Source: a virus. From it: DNA of 33,698 nucleotides. The notes beneath the pieces are model-generated. The model saw only the letters and a program-made list of their open reading frames with translations, did no database searches and was not told the origin of the DNA. The position numbers and the translations under genes were made by a program. Below are positions 7,634-17,420 of the stretch, one piece after another. Position 1 is the first letter of the stretch, and each line of letters starts with the position of its first letter. The stretch is from positions 1 to 33,698 of IMG/VR virus record IMGVR_UViG_3300020430_000055; one strand, 5' to 3'.

Positions 7634-9948
7634 TATGATATCCTTTGAAATAATCCTGCTAATGATAAATGATAACTTATACCACTTCCACCTGATGTAG
7701 TTCCACCTTGATATGATGCCTGAGCAACACAGCGCCAAGTTCCTGTTTCAGTTGCTCTTGTCTTACCAGTTGGATCAGAAGATGCTCTAAACCCTCTCAT
7801 TAAGCCCATTTGAGTTATAGTACCACCAGAACCCGGTACATTCACTTGTAGTGTTTCTGGAACTCCTAAATACATATTATTTACATCATATGTGCCAGGT
7901 GTTATCTCATCCCCAACACTAATAGTTTGTGATGCCGCAGCACCACCAGAGTTTTTATAGTATATAGCAAATTCTTTTAATGCGCCTACAGCAGTAGCAC
8001 TAGTTGGTCCGAGAGGTAAATTTGTTAAATTAGCACCACTAATTGCAGGTAGTGTGCCTGTTAAATTACCAGCAGGTAAACTTGTTAAACTTGCACCAGA
8101 ACCACTAAATGTTGTAGCAGTTGCAGTTCCTGTTATAGATACTCCACTTGCGGAGGTAGAAACTTTGACTGAGTTATTGTGCAATAAATCTACCGCACCC
8201 CCATTTGTGCAACGAATATAGTCAGCGGTACCACCACTATTTGCTACTCTTACATCAGTACCTTCAAGTCTTAAATTTCCTGTTCCAGCATCTTTTATAT
8301 ACGAGTCACTTCCATCGTGATAGATTTCTAAATCTTGAGAATCACCAAGTCTAATTTTTTCATTATCACCCACATCAAGACCATCACTAGTTAAGACACC
8401 AGTAATTGTAGCCCCAGCAGAAGTAGTTTCAAACTTTTTAGTTCCATCGTGATTTAATTCAACAGAACCATCACCAGTGAATTTAGCCCCAACTGTAGCA
8501 TCTGTATTTTGTATTTCTACAATAGATGCTTTTAATTTTAAATCACCTGTTCCTGTATCTTCGACATAAGAATGACTACCATCATGGTAAATTTCTAGAT
8601 CATTACTTGCACCTAGTTTAATTTTTTGATTATCACCCATATCTAACTCAGTAGCAGATAGGGTAGAAGCAGCAAAAGGTGCAGCTGTAATTGATAAATT
8701 ACCTGTATCTGAAGCTGTAGCAGTTGTAGTACCTACTATGAAACCGTCAGCACTTTCATCCCAAACAAATATTGCATTGTTACCTGTTGAACCTCTTTCG
8801 ATTATTATACCAGAATCATTTGCGTTTGATGTTGCACCTGAGTTTAATTCTAATAAATTGTCATCTAGAGTTGTGTTTGTTGAATTTACTGTGGTTGTTG
8901 TACCATTAACAGTTAAGTTACCTGCGATTGTTATATCGTTAGGTAAACCAATAGTAATTGTTCCTGAACTTTCAGCAACATCTACCTCATTTGCAGTACC
9001 CGAAAATGTTGCAGTACCACCTAAAGCGATTGCAGTAGAATTAGAACCATCTGAAACAGTAATTGAAGAATTACTTAATTTTGCATTACCGATACTACCT
9101 GCAAGTTTTGTAGCAGCGATTGATCCTGCTAACATTGTATTTGAAACTGAACCTGTGTCTCCAGTACCTACAAGAGTTCCTGTTGCAACTGGTAAGGTTA
9201 ATACTGCTGAACTACCTGCCGAATGTGGTTGTGCCTGTAAAGTTTGTGCGTGTGCGTTATTTACTTCGCAATAAAATTTAACTTTTGAAACAGCGCCTGT
9301 GGCCGATCTCATATCAATATTACCATCTGTAATAGTAATACCTCCCGTTGATCCATTACCATCTACAATAACTTTACCAGTACCATTTGGTAATAAATTA
9401 ATATCGCCGTTAGAAACAGAAACTATATCATTACCGTTTACATCTAAGTCACCACCAAGTTGAGGTGATGAATCTCCTACTATGTCTGTAGCAGTAAGAG
9501 AAACTAAAGATGAGGCTAATACCTTTTTTAAATTACCACCATCTGAAACATCTGATATTAAAAGACTATCACCAGCAGCAGCGGTTACATTACCAAATCC
9601 TGTAATAGCAGTTGATTCTAGTTGACCATTACCTACTGAATTATCATCAGGTGTAAATCTTCCTGTTTCTCTATCTCTGTGAATAGCAAATATATTATTT
9701 GAACCAGCTGCAGGCGCAGAGGTAAAAGTTATTCTTCTAGGGTTGCCTGAACCATCATTACCTATTGTGAAATCAACACCAGGTTCTTGTATAGTTGTAC
9801 CAACAAAAAGCAGTAAACTGTTTTGACCTGCAGGTGTTATATCTCTAGATAGATCAAATGTAGTCGTAGATCCATCACCGCTGAAATCATCTTTTACAGC
9901 CAATGGTGCATAACTTCTAACCGGTTCTGGTCCTATAAAATTACCCAT
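7633..9948 (-). CDS. Long tail fibre protein with repeated modules
   Basis: 771 residues; start MGNFIGPEPVRSY at 9948. The N-terminal 100 residues (DDFSGDGSTTTFDLS, ITFTSAPAAGSNNIFAIHR) resemble the attachment domain of marine phage fibres, and the following S74 fibre begins in a similar way. Then come SPQLGGDLDVNGNDI with NLLPNGTGKVIVDG (about 160-190), the NLTVNGTTTTVN to WDESADGF module (about 340-420), two copies of a DNxKIxLGxSxDLEIYHDGS repeat (about 445-480 and 520-560), and a C-terminal beta domain ending GISYHLSLAGLFQRIS. There is no S74 domain at the end. The next gene starts on its stop codon. It is likely a trimeric beta-structured fibre segment working with the S74 fibre. Confidence 0.85.
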   Translation of the reverse strand: MGNFIGPEPVRSYAPLAVKDDFSGDGSTTTFDLSRDITPAGQNSLLLFVGTTIQEPGVDFTIGNDGSGNPRRITFTSAPAAGSNNIFAIHRDRETGRFTPDDNSVGNGQLESTAITGFGNVTAAAGDSLLISDVSDGGNLKKVLASSLVSLTATDIVGDSSPQLGGDLDVNGNDIVSVSNGDINLLPNGTGKVIVDGNGSTGGITITDGNIDMRSATGAVSKVKFYCEVNNAHAQTLQAQPHSAGSSAVLTLPVATGTLVGTGDTGSVSNTMLAGSIAATKLAGSIGNAKLSNSSITVSDGSNSTAIALGGTATFSGTANEVDVAESSGTITIGLPNDITIAGNLTVNGTTTTVNSTNTTLDDNLLELNSGATSNANDSGIIIERGSTGNNAIFVWDESADGFIVGTTTATASDTGNLSITAAPFAASTLSATELDMGDNQKIKLGASNDLEIYHDGSHSYVEDTGTGDLKLKASIVEIQNTDATVGAKFTGDGSVELNHDGTKKFETTSAGATITGVLTSDGLDVGDNEKIRLGDSQDLEIYHDGSDSYIKDAGTGNLRLEGTDVRVANSGGTADYIRCTNGGAVDLLHNNSVKVSTSASGVSITGTATATTFSGSGASLTSLPAGNLTGTLPAISGANLTNLPLGPTSATAVGALKEFAIYYKNSGGAAASQTISVGDEITPGTYDVNNMYLGVPETLQVNVPGSGGTITQMGLMRGFRASSDPTGKTRATETGTWRCVAQASYQGGTTSGGSGISYHLSLAGLFQRIS
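8690..8945 (-). repeat. Fibre module shared with 6515-6770 (diverged copy)
   Basis: Second copy of the NLTVNGTTTTVN to WDESADGF module, here in the longer fibre gene. See the entry at 6515-6770; boundaries approximate. Confidence 0.8.
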
Positions 9949-9961
9949 TTTTTACCCTTTA

Positions 9962-10300
9962 TTAAGAATTAACATCTTCAAGTATTGAAAGTATTGCGTC
10001 AACTGAACTTGCCGCATTACAAGATACTTTTACAACATCGGTTGCTTCAGCCACTATCTTTTGTCCTGATATAACTTTTAAAGTTGAACCAGCAGGAATA
10101 GGTACATTTTTAATTATATTAATATCTGTACTTCCTCCGTGAGATAGTATAACTCCACATTGTACTGACGCATTAGTTTTATTACACAAATCCAACTCAA
10201 TCAAAATCGAAGTTTTGCCTGAGGGTACTGTGTATAAAGTTGTCGGTGACGCTGTAACCCCTATACTTGATTGTACTGCCTTTTTAAAATCGTTTGCCAT
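9962..10300 (-). CDS. Small virion protein, beta-sandwich type (putative)
   Basis: 112 residues beginning MANDFKKAVQSSIG. Strand-like segments alternate regularly (TLYTVPSGKTSILIELDLCN, VQCGVILSHGG, NIIKNVPIPAGSTLKVISG, DVVKVSCNAASSVDAILSIL). The pattern 'TVPSGKTSIL ... PIPAGSTL' is common in small structural proteins encoded beside phage fibres, which form single beta-sandwich domains. No catalytic residues are apparent. It lies between two fibre genes with short spacers of 13 and 21 bases, and AGGA precedes the start. A fibre collar or head/tail decoration role is guessed from position. Confidence 0.7.
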   Translation of the reverse strand: MANDFKKAVQSSIGVTASPTTLYTVPSGKTSILIELDLCNKTNASVQCGVILSHGGSTDINIIKNVPIPAGSTLKVISGQKIVAEATDVVKVSCNAASSVDAILSILEDVNS

Positions 10301-10321
10301 TTTGTTTTCCTATTATATTTA

Positions 10322-11032
10322 TTATCCTAATGCTACTGCCATAGCAATAGAAAATCCTTTTGTCGAAATCGTTGAAGTAGCAAGACCAGCATCGGTAGTT
10401 GCTGTGGTTACTACTGTACCTGTTTCATTAGGTATAGTTACCGTTGCATCCGCAGTAGGATTTGCTGCCACTACAGTAGTTTCGTGAGCATCAACTCCTG
10501 TTCCTTCAAAAACAATCCCATTACTTAAAAATAAGTTTTGCCATGATTTAGTATCAATACCTAGACTAAAACTATCATGTGCATTAGGCACAATATTAGA
10601 ATTAACATCAGCATTGAATGTAATATTATCAGTATCGGCATCCCCCATTGTGATATTACCAGTTGCACTAATATTACCTGTAACGGCCATACCAGTTGAG
10701 GTTACTGATACAATTCCTGTACCACCAACACTCACATCTACTTGATCTGCACCACCAAAAAATATACCTGTATTAGTATCACCCGTATTTGTGATAGATG
10801 GTGCACCAGCAGTTCCGTCTGCAAAACTCGCCACACCAGTGAATGTAGGACTAGCTGCAGTTGCACTACCAGAGTTTAGTGCTACTACGGCCTCTACTAT
10901 ATCAGTAGCAGAAGCAATTTGTCCTGAAGCACCTGTTACACTTGCAATATCACCTACATCTACAGCGAGTTCATTAAACTCAACTCTAAACTCCTCTAGA
11001 GTATTGGATGTGGTTACATTTCTATCTGCCAT
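10322..11032 (-). CDS. Tail fibre protein, short
   Basis: 236 residues. The N-terminal 60 residues (NTLEEFRVEFNELAVDVGDIASV) form a helical, probably trimerising segment. It is followed by typical fibre modules: SPTFTGVASFADG, SITNTGDTNTGIFFGGADQVDV, GNISATGNITMG, and SFSLGIDTKSWQNLFLSNGIVFEG. The C-terminus is short and apolar (GFSIAMAVALG). The start overlaps the end of the upstream coiled-coil gene by 11 bases. It lacks a receptor-binding tip or S74 domain, so it is probably a proximal fibre or connector piece. Confidence 0.8.
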   Translation of the reverse strand: MADRNVTTSNTLEEFRVEFNELAVDVGDIASVTGASGQIASATDIVEAVVALNSGSATAASPTFTGVASFADGTAGAPSITNTGDTNTGIFFGGADQVDVSVGGTGIVSVTSTGMAVTGNISATGNITMGDADTDNITFNADVNSNIVPNAHDSFSLGIDTKSWQNLFLSNGIVFEGTGVDAHETTVVAANPTADATVTIPNETGTVVTTATTDAGLATSTISTKGFSIAMAVALG

Positions 11033-11252
11033 TTGTATCTACCATCTTTGTTAATAAATTTTTTATTTCTTTAAAATCTTCTCTTAATTCATTTACTTCT
11101 CTAACTAGTCCTCTAACTGTTTCTTTTTCTGCTCTTCTTGTAACTACCTTTTTCATATAACTTTCATACGAGGACTTATCAGTATTAATTATAGCATTGT
11201 TGTTTTTATCTCTTACTAAATTTTCATGTCCTTCTACTTTTAATTTACTCAT
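11022..11252 (-). CDS. Small coiled-coil protein after the DUF4815 protein
   Basis: 76 residues. A short N-terminal part (KVEGHENLVRDKNNNAIIN) is followed by a helix of about 45 residues with heptad spacing (ETVRGLVREVNELREDFKEI). Proteins with this 'NLVRD...AI-N-D' opening and a C-terminal coiled coil occur in the structural clusters of T4-like marine phages as far as I recall, without assigned function. The start sits on the stop of the giant upstream gene as TAATG, so it is translationally coupled to it. It might act as an assembly partner or small virion component. Confidence 0.75.
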   Translation of the reverse strand: MSKLKVEGHENLVRDKNNNAIINTDKSSYESYMKKVVTRRAEKETVRGLVREVNELREDFKEIKNLLTKMVDTNGR

Positions 11253-14200
11253 TAGACAGCCAATGCAATACCTCTTAAATCTTTTAGTCTAGGTGGATAA
11301 ACACTATTAGTTCCTTTTAGAACTGCCTTGAGTTGGAATGAAGTAAATCCTTCTAACCCATCCACACTATATTTGTATTCACTAAAGGTTTCATAATCTT
11401 CAGCAGGTGGTACTACACTATCAGAAGCGCCTGTTGAATTAAATGGTCTAAAATCAATATCTTCTATTCTTCTAGTTTCAGAACCACCAGATACTCTATA
11501 ATATAATTCTACTGAAGAAGATGATCTAATATTAGCACTAATTCTAATATCTAATGCAGTAGACTCATTATCTAATTCTATAGGCCTTGTTATATAAGCA
11601 GAACTTGAACTACCACCCACACTCTTAGTTTCAGCAACAAACTCTGGGTGGTTACCTGATGTTGGACTATCTAATCTATTTTGAGTACAGAAAATACTCT
11701 TTCTTGCCAAGTCAATTACAGGTGATACATTATCTACAGCAGATGATATTTCATATGTATTAAATAAAGATTTACTACCTGACATCTCATTTGTTTGGTT
11801 AATATCTGAGGCAACCATCTGAGGTGTGGTAAATAAAATATTTTGAAATAAATCAACTTGTTCTTTTGCTGTTGCCGCAAGTAGTGAGAATTCTGTTTGC
11901 GAACCATTTACAGATTTAGCACTAGTTGTTCTTAAAAATACATTTGTGGTACAATTAGGTAATGTCATGGTCTGAACATTCAACATAGCCTGATCTACAA
12001 TCATATTTTGTGTAGCAACTATATTAGAACCGCCGCCAGTTGATGTTGCATTTGCATTAGTTGATACTGTAATATCATACGAGTCCATAGTAATATTAGA
12101 AATACTTGTATGTGTAGTATTAATTTCACTTGCAGGAATATTATTTGTTGCAGTTGCACCTGATATGGTTACATTATTACTTGTTCCGTGCATACCATGG
12201 TTTGGTTGTCTAACTCTGATAACAGCAGAACCACTAGTTGTTTGTAAAGCATTTGTTTCTAATGATCTAGTAGGAACAGAGTCATTTACAAGAGTAACAT
12301 TACCAGTTTTAGTTACATCAAATAATGCTCTATTTAATTGAAACTTTAAGTCTTTAGTTTGATCTTCAGACCAAGTAGAGCCATTCTGAGATTTAAATAA
12401 AATACCCATTGATGGCTGTTTTGATACTAGTCTATTAGAGTCTATTGTTTTTTGACCTGTCTCACCAACATAAACATTGTAGTTTGTACTATTAGCAAGC
12501 AATACAATAGCAAACTCATCTGTATCAGGTAAATATATAGGTGCATCAAAAGTAAATCTTGTTGCAGTAGAACCATCGGTTGAAGTATTTACTGATCCTG
12601 GATTTAAAGTTTTTGTTGCCAAAGGAACAATTTGATTAGTAGGATAACCATTACTCATTGTTCTTAATTGTAAAGTTACAGGAACTCCACTATCTTTAGT
12701 TCTAAAATAAACATCTACTGAAGTTATAAAAGCACCACCCTCTGTTGGTATATTGAATGATTGTGCGAGAGGATCGAACCAGTTAAAGTTAAACCCAGCT
12801 GGAAAAAGAAAATCAAATCTTATAGGAAACTGAAGAACAGGTGCTGGTGGTAATTGTGTGCCAGCAACACTTTCTCTAGCAGTTTGACTTCTAGTTATCT
12901 CTTGAGTACCTGTTAATGTAGTTCTTCTAAATTCTATTTCTCTAGTTGAGTGAACAGTTGCTTGTCTAGTTTCTAATCTACCCTCAGCAGTGTATCTTGC
13001 TTCTGCTGATGTATTTACATCATTTTCTATTTGTGAATTAGTGCTACTATCAGTTAGTCTGAATATTCTAGTTCCTGTTCTCCATCTTGGATTTGAATCA
13101 TTTGTTGAATCAGGTATAGCAAATGTTCCTGATACAGCACCATTAGCATTTGTAATTAAAGAACCGCCAAGTGAACCTCCATCAGGAGTTACATATGCAG
13201 TAACAGCCACATTATCAAAGAACGGATAAACTCTAGTACTAGGTTTTAATCCTGTTGCAGTAAATGTAATTGTTCTACTTCTAATAAATGGAATAAATGC
13301 AAGGTTAACTAATCTATCGCCTCTAGCTCTTTGTACAATTCGAGGAACAATATCAGTTCTTACACCAGTTCTTCTTTGCCTAACTCTTGTATCTCGTCTT
13401 ATAATATCTACTCTATCTCTTTGTCTTGTTGCAGCTTCTGAACCAACTACAGTTGATGTTGTTGCACCAGTCCAGAAATCTTCCCATTCATTCCATACTG
13501 TACCTGTTGTAAACGAACCATCTCTATTTGTTGTTCTACCAGCAACAAATGTATCAAAAGCGCCTTCAGTTACAACTTGTAAATCAGGTTGCCTTCTTAC
13601 TTCTCTCCACTCATCACTTGGTGGATCTAAAGCAATTTGCCCTGACCAAATAACTACATCAAATGGATTAATATTTTCAACACCTGTAGCAAATGGTTGA
13701 GATATTACACTTGTCTCTGTAAATGGTAAAGTAAGGAAATCGCCATTCTTTTTATAATGTTGATTTGTTCTAAATGTATCTGTTAAATCAGTAGCAGAGG
13801 TACTACCAGTGTCAGTTGACTCTACTAAGGTTACAGCATCGGTAAAGTGAGGACTTCTTGCCTCACCTCTTGCCATATCCATTGCAATATTATATCCTGA
13901 ATTATTTACATCACCTATATTATGACCAGTAAAATTATCTACAATAAATCCATTTTTAAATCTATCAAAACCATCTGCATCTTGTATTTGTAAATTTTCT
14001 GCAGCTGCTTCTAATAATGATAATTGAGTATAGTATTCAACATTCTGTATTCTTCTTTCTAGTCTACCAATGTCCCTCATAGTATATCTTCTATTATCTT
14101 GAGGAATTATTTGTACATCTTCAGGATTAAAAGTATATGGTGCGATACCTAGTGTGAATATATGCATGGCATCTTCTAAATCTTCAGGTGCCACAGGATT

Positions 14201-17200
14201 TAAAGCAGCCGCACCTTTCTTGACAACAAATTCACCTGTCTTACTTAAAAATAATTTATCTATTCTAGGTAGATAATATTCTAAATCTGTAAATATTAAA
14301 CTATTAAATTTAGGTGTATCTGTAGTTGAAGCACCTGTACCATCAAATTCTCTATCAGGACCACCAGATTCAATAGTTGAGGCATCATCTACTCTAGGTC
14401 TAAAGTCTAAACAATCTCTTAACTGGAATTCTTCTCCAGTAGTATCTGAAGTATATTCTGGAATAGTTTCATATTGATCAGTAGGATAACTATCAACATC
14501 AAAATAATCACCAGCACCATGAGAATAAAAAGCAAATGTTACTAATAGTCTACCAGTAACAGCGATTGAATTAACTTTTTTAACTAGTCTACCTACATCA
14601 TAGAAGTTATCTCTTTGTCCGGTATCTAATGTAAATCTATCGGTAACATCTGTATCACCAGTTGTTGCATTTGTACTAAAATCTGCTGCCATATGAACAC
14701 TAGTTAATTCATAGACATCAGCTTTACCTAAATTTATAGTGTCTGCCTGAGCTTCTGCTTGAGTTGAAATCTGTACAGTTTGTCCTGTATTTTTAGTTTT
14801 TGATTTAGAACCTGCAGTTGTTCTTGTTATAGTTGCAACAATTTTAACTTTATGACCATTGTAACCAGAACCTTGATTGATAGTTAAAGATTGTGTTCCA
14901 GTACCTGATATTGTAGGTGTAATTACATCTCCTACAGCACCTGAACCACCAGAACCTGTTGACATAATAGTCATAATATAATCTGTATTACTATTCGCAA
15001 GGAAAGTTTCACCAGAGGCCGCATTTAAAGTCGCACCACCTGTTGATGATAGTGTTTCTACAAAGGTTCTTCTAACTGTAAATGAGGTATCTGTAACATT
15101 ACTATTATTAGTTGTTTTTAGAGTTTTGACAGGAGTGTAGGGTAATTTAAATATTGCACTATTAAGGTTTGCCTCTTGTCTTTTTGCTCTTTTTCTATTT
15201 GCAACTGTTTTAGTTGCAACACCCGAACCGCCAACAGCAGTCGTTATTTCTAACTTAGTATTACTTTCAATACTTTCTACAATTTTTGTTGTAGTTGAAC
15301 CAGCGTCATCTATAAATTCTATTGTATCACCAATAACTAATTCAGTAGTAAAACTTGTACCAAAACCAGATACAGCAGTACCACTATTTGCGACTGATAT
15401 GCTACCAGTTAAAGTTGTAACTTCACCATAAGTTGAATCAATCGTAGTATCAGCAGTGAAATCAATATCGGTAACATCACTAAACAGTTGTCTAGTTTCA
15501 AAGAATTTTCTTATGTTAATACCTTTTCTACCAAAAGCACTAAATTGAATTCTTGCAGTAAATCCTGAAGTTGCACCAGTTATTACCTCATTCTCTGAAA
15601 ACTCTCCTTGAGTATTAGATAAAACTACTACATCGTGCTTTACAGTTGCACCTGAACCAGAATATGTTTGTGAAGAACCTACAGCGGTAGGTGTACCGCC
15701 TGAACTTGCATCTGAAAATACCTCAAAAGTTGTAGCAGTAGGATTTTTAACTGTAAAGTTGCCGTTAATATCAGTCATACCAGAAACACCTGCAATCGTA
15801 ACCACTTGACCTTCTTTGAAGTTATGGCCGCCTGAGCAAGTAACCACAACAGGAGTAGCAGTTGAAGCACCAGTTATAGTTGCACTATTTTCACTTGATA
15901 TACTTTCTACAACACCAGAAGCACCAGTAGTACCACCGGTTACAAATTCACCAGTTGTAAATCCAGAAGCATTACTAATTGTGCCATCTACTTCAATATG
16001 TGTAAACATTTCTATATCAAATAAAAATGCCTTATGTACTGAACTAGTAGGATATATACCCGCACTTGCAGTACCTTCTACATTTTCGATGCCTCTACAT
16101 TTAGCACGACCGATTTCTTTTATATCAGCATTTGTATTTGCAATCGAAGTTCCTCTAGAACTTGTTGCTGTATCGAATAGTTTTATATTTGCATAAGGTT
16201 TAATATCACCTGCACCTGAACCATTACCTTTTCCTAAATCAGGAATATTAAACATATTTGTTACATGAACAAAATTGCCTAGAGTGAATTGAGTAACATT
16301 AGCATTTACATCTTTAAACTCTCTTGCTTTCTCAACATCAACAATATTCTGACTTGTTTTTTCTATCTCGTAACCTTTAACATATGCTTTACCAGGTGTT
16401 AGAAGAGCAGCTAATTTAGTTGTTGAGGCTGTACCGCCTTGATTAGTAGTACCGCCATCTGAATAAATACCTCTATTATTGCCAGATAAAACACTTTCTC
16501 TTATATCTAAATCGAAATCTCTAATTGTATAATCACCAGACTCATCAAAGGTTCTTCTTGCAAGTGTATCAGATAAAATATTATAATCAGTTTGATCTTT
16601 TTGAAAAATAGTTACGCCATTTATTACTCTTGTCAACTCTATGAAATTTATATCATCAGTTGCATCTATTGCTTTCTTTGCTAATGTTAATTCAAATTTT
16701 AATCTATGAGCACCGGGTGCATTTTCATTTGAAGAACCAGCCGCATTATCATTTAGACTAGCGTTTTCAGTAGGTGTATCAATTTTTTCCTCTATAGTAA
16801 GACCAACTCTATAAGTAGCATTAAAATCATATTTTTCTAATATTAATGATTGCTCACTTGTTTGTACAAAAAATCCTCTAACAAAAAATATACCTTGAGA
16901 TATATTAGCAATAACACCTTGGTGAAAAGTATTGACAACAGCAGAAACACTCGTACTAACACCACTTATATCTACTGTGCCTGATATGGTTTCACTACCT
17001 GTAAATGTAGTAGAAGTATTATTAGAACCACTATTTTGATATTCAACAAAAAGAGTATTAGGATCAGTACCATCAGCTGCTGAAGTTTCTAATACTTTCG
17101 CAACAACACCCGAGGTACCACCAGTTAGTGTCGCACCTTTAAGGTCTGATAGTGTACTAGTTCCTGTGAATGAAGTGAGTTTTATAGAATCTCTAACAGT

Positions 17201-17410
17201 TGTTTTAACGCCACCAGGTACAACAATATCACCTTCTTTAAATATATTATTACCAAACCTCTCTACTTGATTTTGTAAAATAGTTTGTGCTTGAGTAAGC
17301 TCTCTTGCTTGTATAGAGAAGGATGGTCTAAATAATACTCGATGGTAATTATTACTGTCAGCAAAATCATCATAATAAGGGCTGACATTAAAATCCGTTA
17401 TAGTTGCCAT
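11252..17410 (-). CDS. Giant baseplate/tail structural protein, DUF4815 type
   Basis: 2052 residues, the largest gene here. The N-terminus (PYYDDFADSNNYHRVLFRP, then QARELTQAQTILQNQVERFG) is the signature of the DUF4815 family of large structural proteins in T4-like marine phages. Further recognisable parts are several GExITGxTSGAxAxV beta repeats (early part, and about residues 490-640), a HNFKEGQVVTIAGVSG domain near 520-560 like FCCH-type beta modules, a region near 1390 (GLKPSTRVYPFFDN, WRTGTRIFRLTD) common in this family, and from about 1545 (WFDPLAQSF) a jelly-roll-like domain (DEFAIVLLANSTNYNVYVG). It follows gp8, where T4 has gp9/gp10, so a baseplate-periphery or fibre-attachment role is likely. 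No enzyme motif was seen. Confidence 0.85.
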   Translation of the reverse strand: MATITDFNVSPYYDDFADSNNYHRVLFRPSFSIQARELTQAQTILQNQVERFGNNIFKEGDIVVPGGVKTTVRDSIKLTSFTGTSTLSDLKGATLTGGTSGVVAKVLETSAADGTDPNTLFVEYQNSGSNNTSTTFTGSETISGTVDISGVSTSVSAVVNTFHQGVIANISQGIFFVRGFFVQTSEQSLILEKYDFNATYRVGLTIEEKIDTPTENASLNDNAAGSSNENAPGAHRLKFELTLAKKAIDATDDINFIELTRVINGVTIFQKDQTDYNILSDTLARRTFDESGDYTIRDFDLDIRESVLSGNNRGIYSDGGTTNQGGTASTTKLAALLTPGKAYVKGYEIEKTSQNIVDVEKAREFKDVNANVTQFTLGNFVHVTNMFNIPDLGKGNGSGAGDIKPYANIKLFDTATSSRGTSIANTNADIKEIGRAKCRGIENVEGTASAGIYPTSSVHKAFLFDIEMFTHIEVDGTISNASGFTTGEFVTGGTTGASGVVESISSENSATITGASTATPVVVTCSGGHNFKEGQVVTIAGVSGMTDINGNFTVKNPTATTFEVFSDASSGGTPTAVGSSQTYSGSGATVKHDVVVLSNTQGEFSENEVITGATSGFTARIQFSAFGRKGINIRKFFETRQLFSDVTDIDFTADTTIDSTYGEVTTLTGSISVANSGTAVSGFGTSFTTELVIGDTIEFIDDAGSTTTKIVESIESNTKLEITTAVGGSGVATKTVANRKRAKRQEANLNSAIFKLPYTPVKTLKTTNNSNVTDTSFTVRRTFVETLSSTGGATLNAASGETFLANSNTDYIMTIMSTGSGGSGAVGDVITPTISGTGTQSLTINQGSGYNGHKVKIVATITRTTAGSKSKTKNTGQTVQISTQAEAQADTINLGKADVYELTSVHMAADFSTNATTGDTDVTDRFTLDTGQRDNFYDVGRLVKKVNSIAVTGRLLVTFAFYSHGAGDYFDVDSYPTDQYETIPEYTSDTTGEEFQLRDCLDFRPRVDDASTIESGGPDREFDGTGASTTDTPKFNSLIFTDLEYYLPRIDKLFLSKTGEFVVKKGAAALNPVAPEDLEDAMHIFTLGIAPYTFNPEDVQIIPQDNRRYTMRDIGRLERRIQNVEYYTQLSLLEAAAENLQIQDADGFDRFKNGFIVDNFTGHNIGDVNNSGYNIAMDMARGEARSPHFTDAVTLVESTDTGSTSATDLTDTFRTNQHYKKNGDFLTLPFTETSVISQPFATGVENINPFDVVIWSGQIALDPPSDEWREVRRQPDLQVVTEGAFDTFVAGRTTNRDGSFTTGTVWNEWEDFWTGATTSTVVGSEAATRQRDRVDIIRRDTRVRQRRTGVRTDIVPRIVQRARGDRLVNLAFIPFIRSRTITFTATGLKPSTRVYPFFDNVAVTAYVTPDGGSLGGSLITNANGAVSGTFAIPDSTNDSNPRWRTGTRIFRLTDSSTNSQIENDVNTSAEARYTAEGRLETRQATVHSTREIEFRRTTLTGTQEITRSQTARESVAGTQLPPAPVLQFPIRFDFLFPAGFNFNWFDPLAQSFNIPTEGGAFITSVDVYFRTKDSGVPVTLQLRTMSNGYPTNQIVPLATKTLNPGSVNTSTDGSTATRFTFDAPIYLPDTDEFAIVLLANSTNYNVYVGETGQKTIDSNRLVSKQPSMGILFKSQNGSTWSEDQTKDLKFQLNRALFDVTKTGNVTLVNDSVPTRSLETNALQTTSGSAVIRVRQPNHGMHGTSNNVTISGATATNNIPASEINTTHTSISNITMDSYDITVSTNANATSTGGGSNIVATQNMIVDQAMLNVQTMTLPNCTTNVFLRTTSAKSVNGSQTEFSLLAATAKEQVDLFQNILFTTPQMVASDINQTNEMSGSKSLFNTYEISSAVDNVSPVIDLARKSIFCTQNRLDSPTSGNHPEFVAETKSVGGSSSSAYITRPIELDNESTALDIRISANIRSSSSVELYYRVSGGSETRRIEDIDFRPFNSTGASDSVVPPAEDYETFSEYKYSVDGLEGFTSFQLKAVLKGTNSVYPPRLKDLRGIALAV

Positions 17411-17420
17411 TATATTTCCC

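Noticed and set aside
7634-7738. Longer N-terminus for the S74 fibre protein
   Set aside because: The extra 35 residues lie entirely within the end of the previous fibre gene and read as Trp/Ile/Ser-rich nonsense. The ATG at 7633 has an AAAGGA site and a TAATG overlap.
8738-9274. A 178-residue plus-strand open frame opposite the long fibre gene
   Set aside because: It is the antisense shadow of a Thr/Asn/Gly-rich fibre sequence, with biased Val/Pro/Ile composition, no ribosome binding site and no promoter. Similar shadows occur at 15816-16196, 20618-20995 and 22010-22345.
6500-9948. Repeats that might be a CRISPR array
   Set aside because: The repeats are in frame within fibre genes, spaced unevenly, and explained by repeated protein modules.
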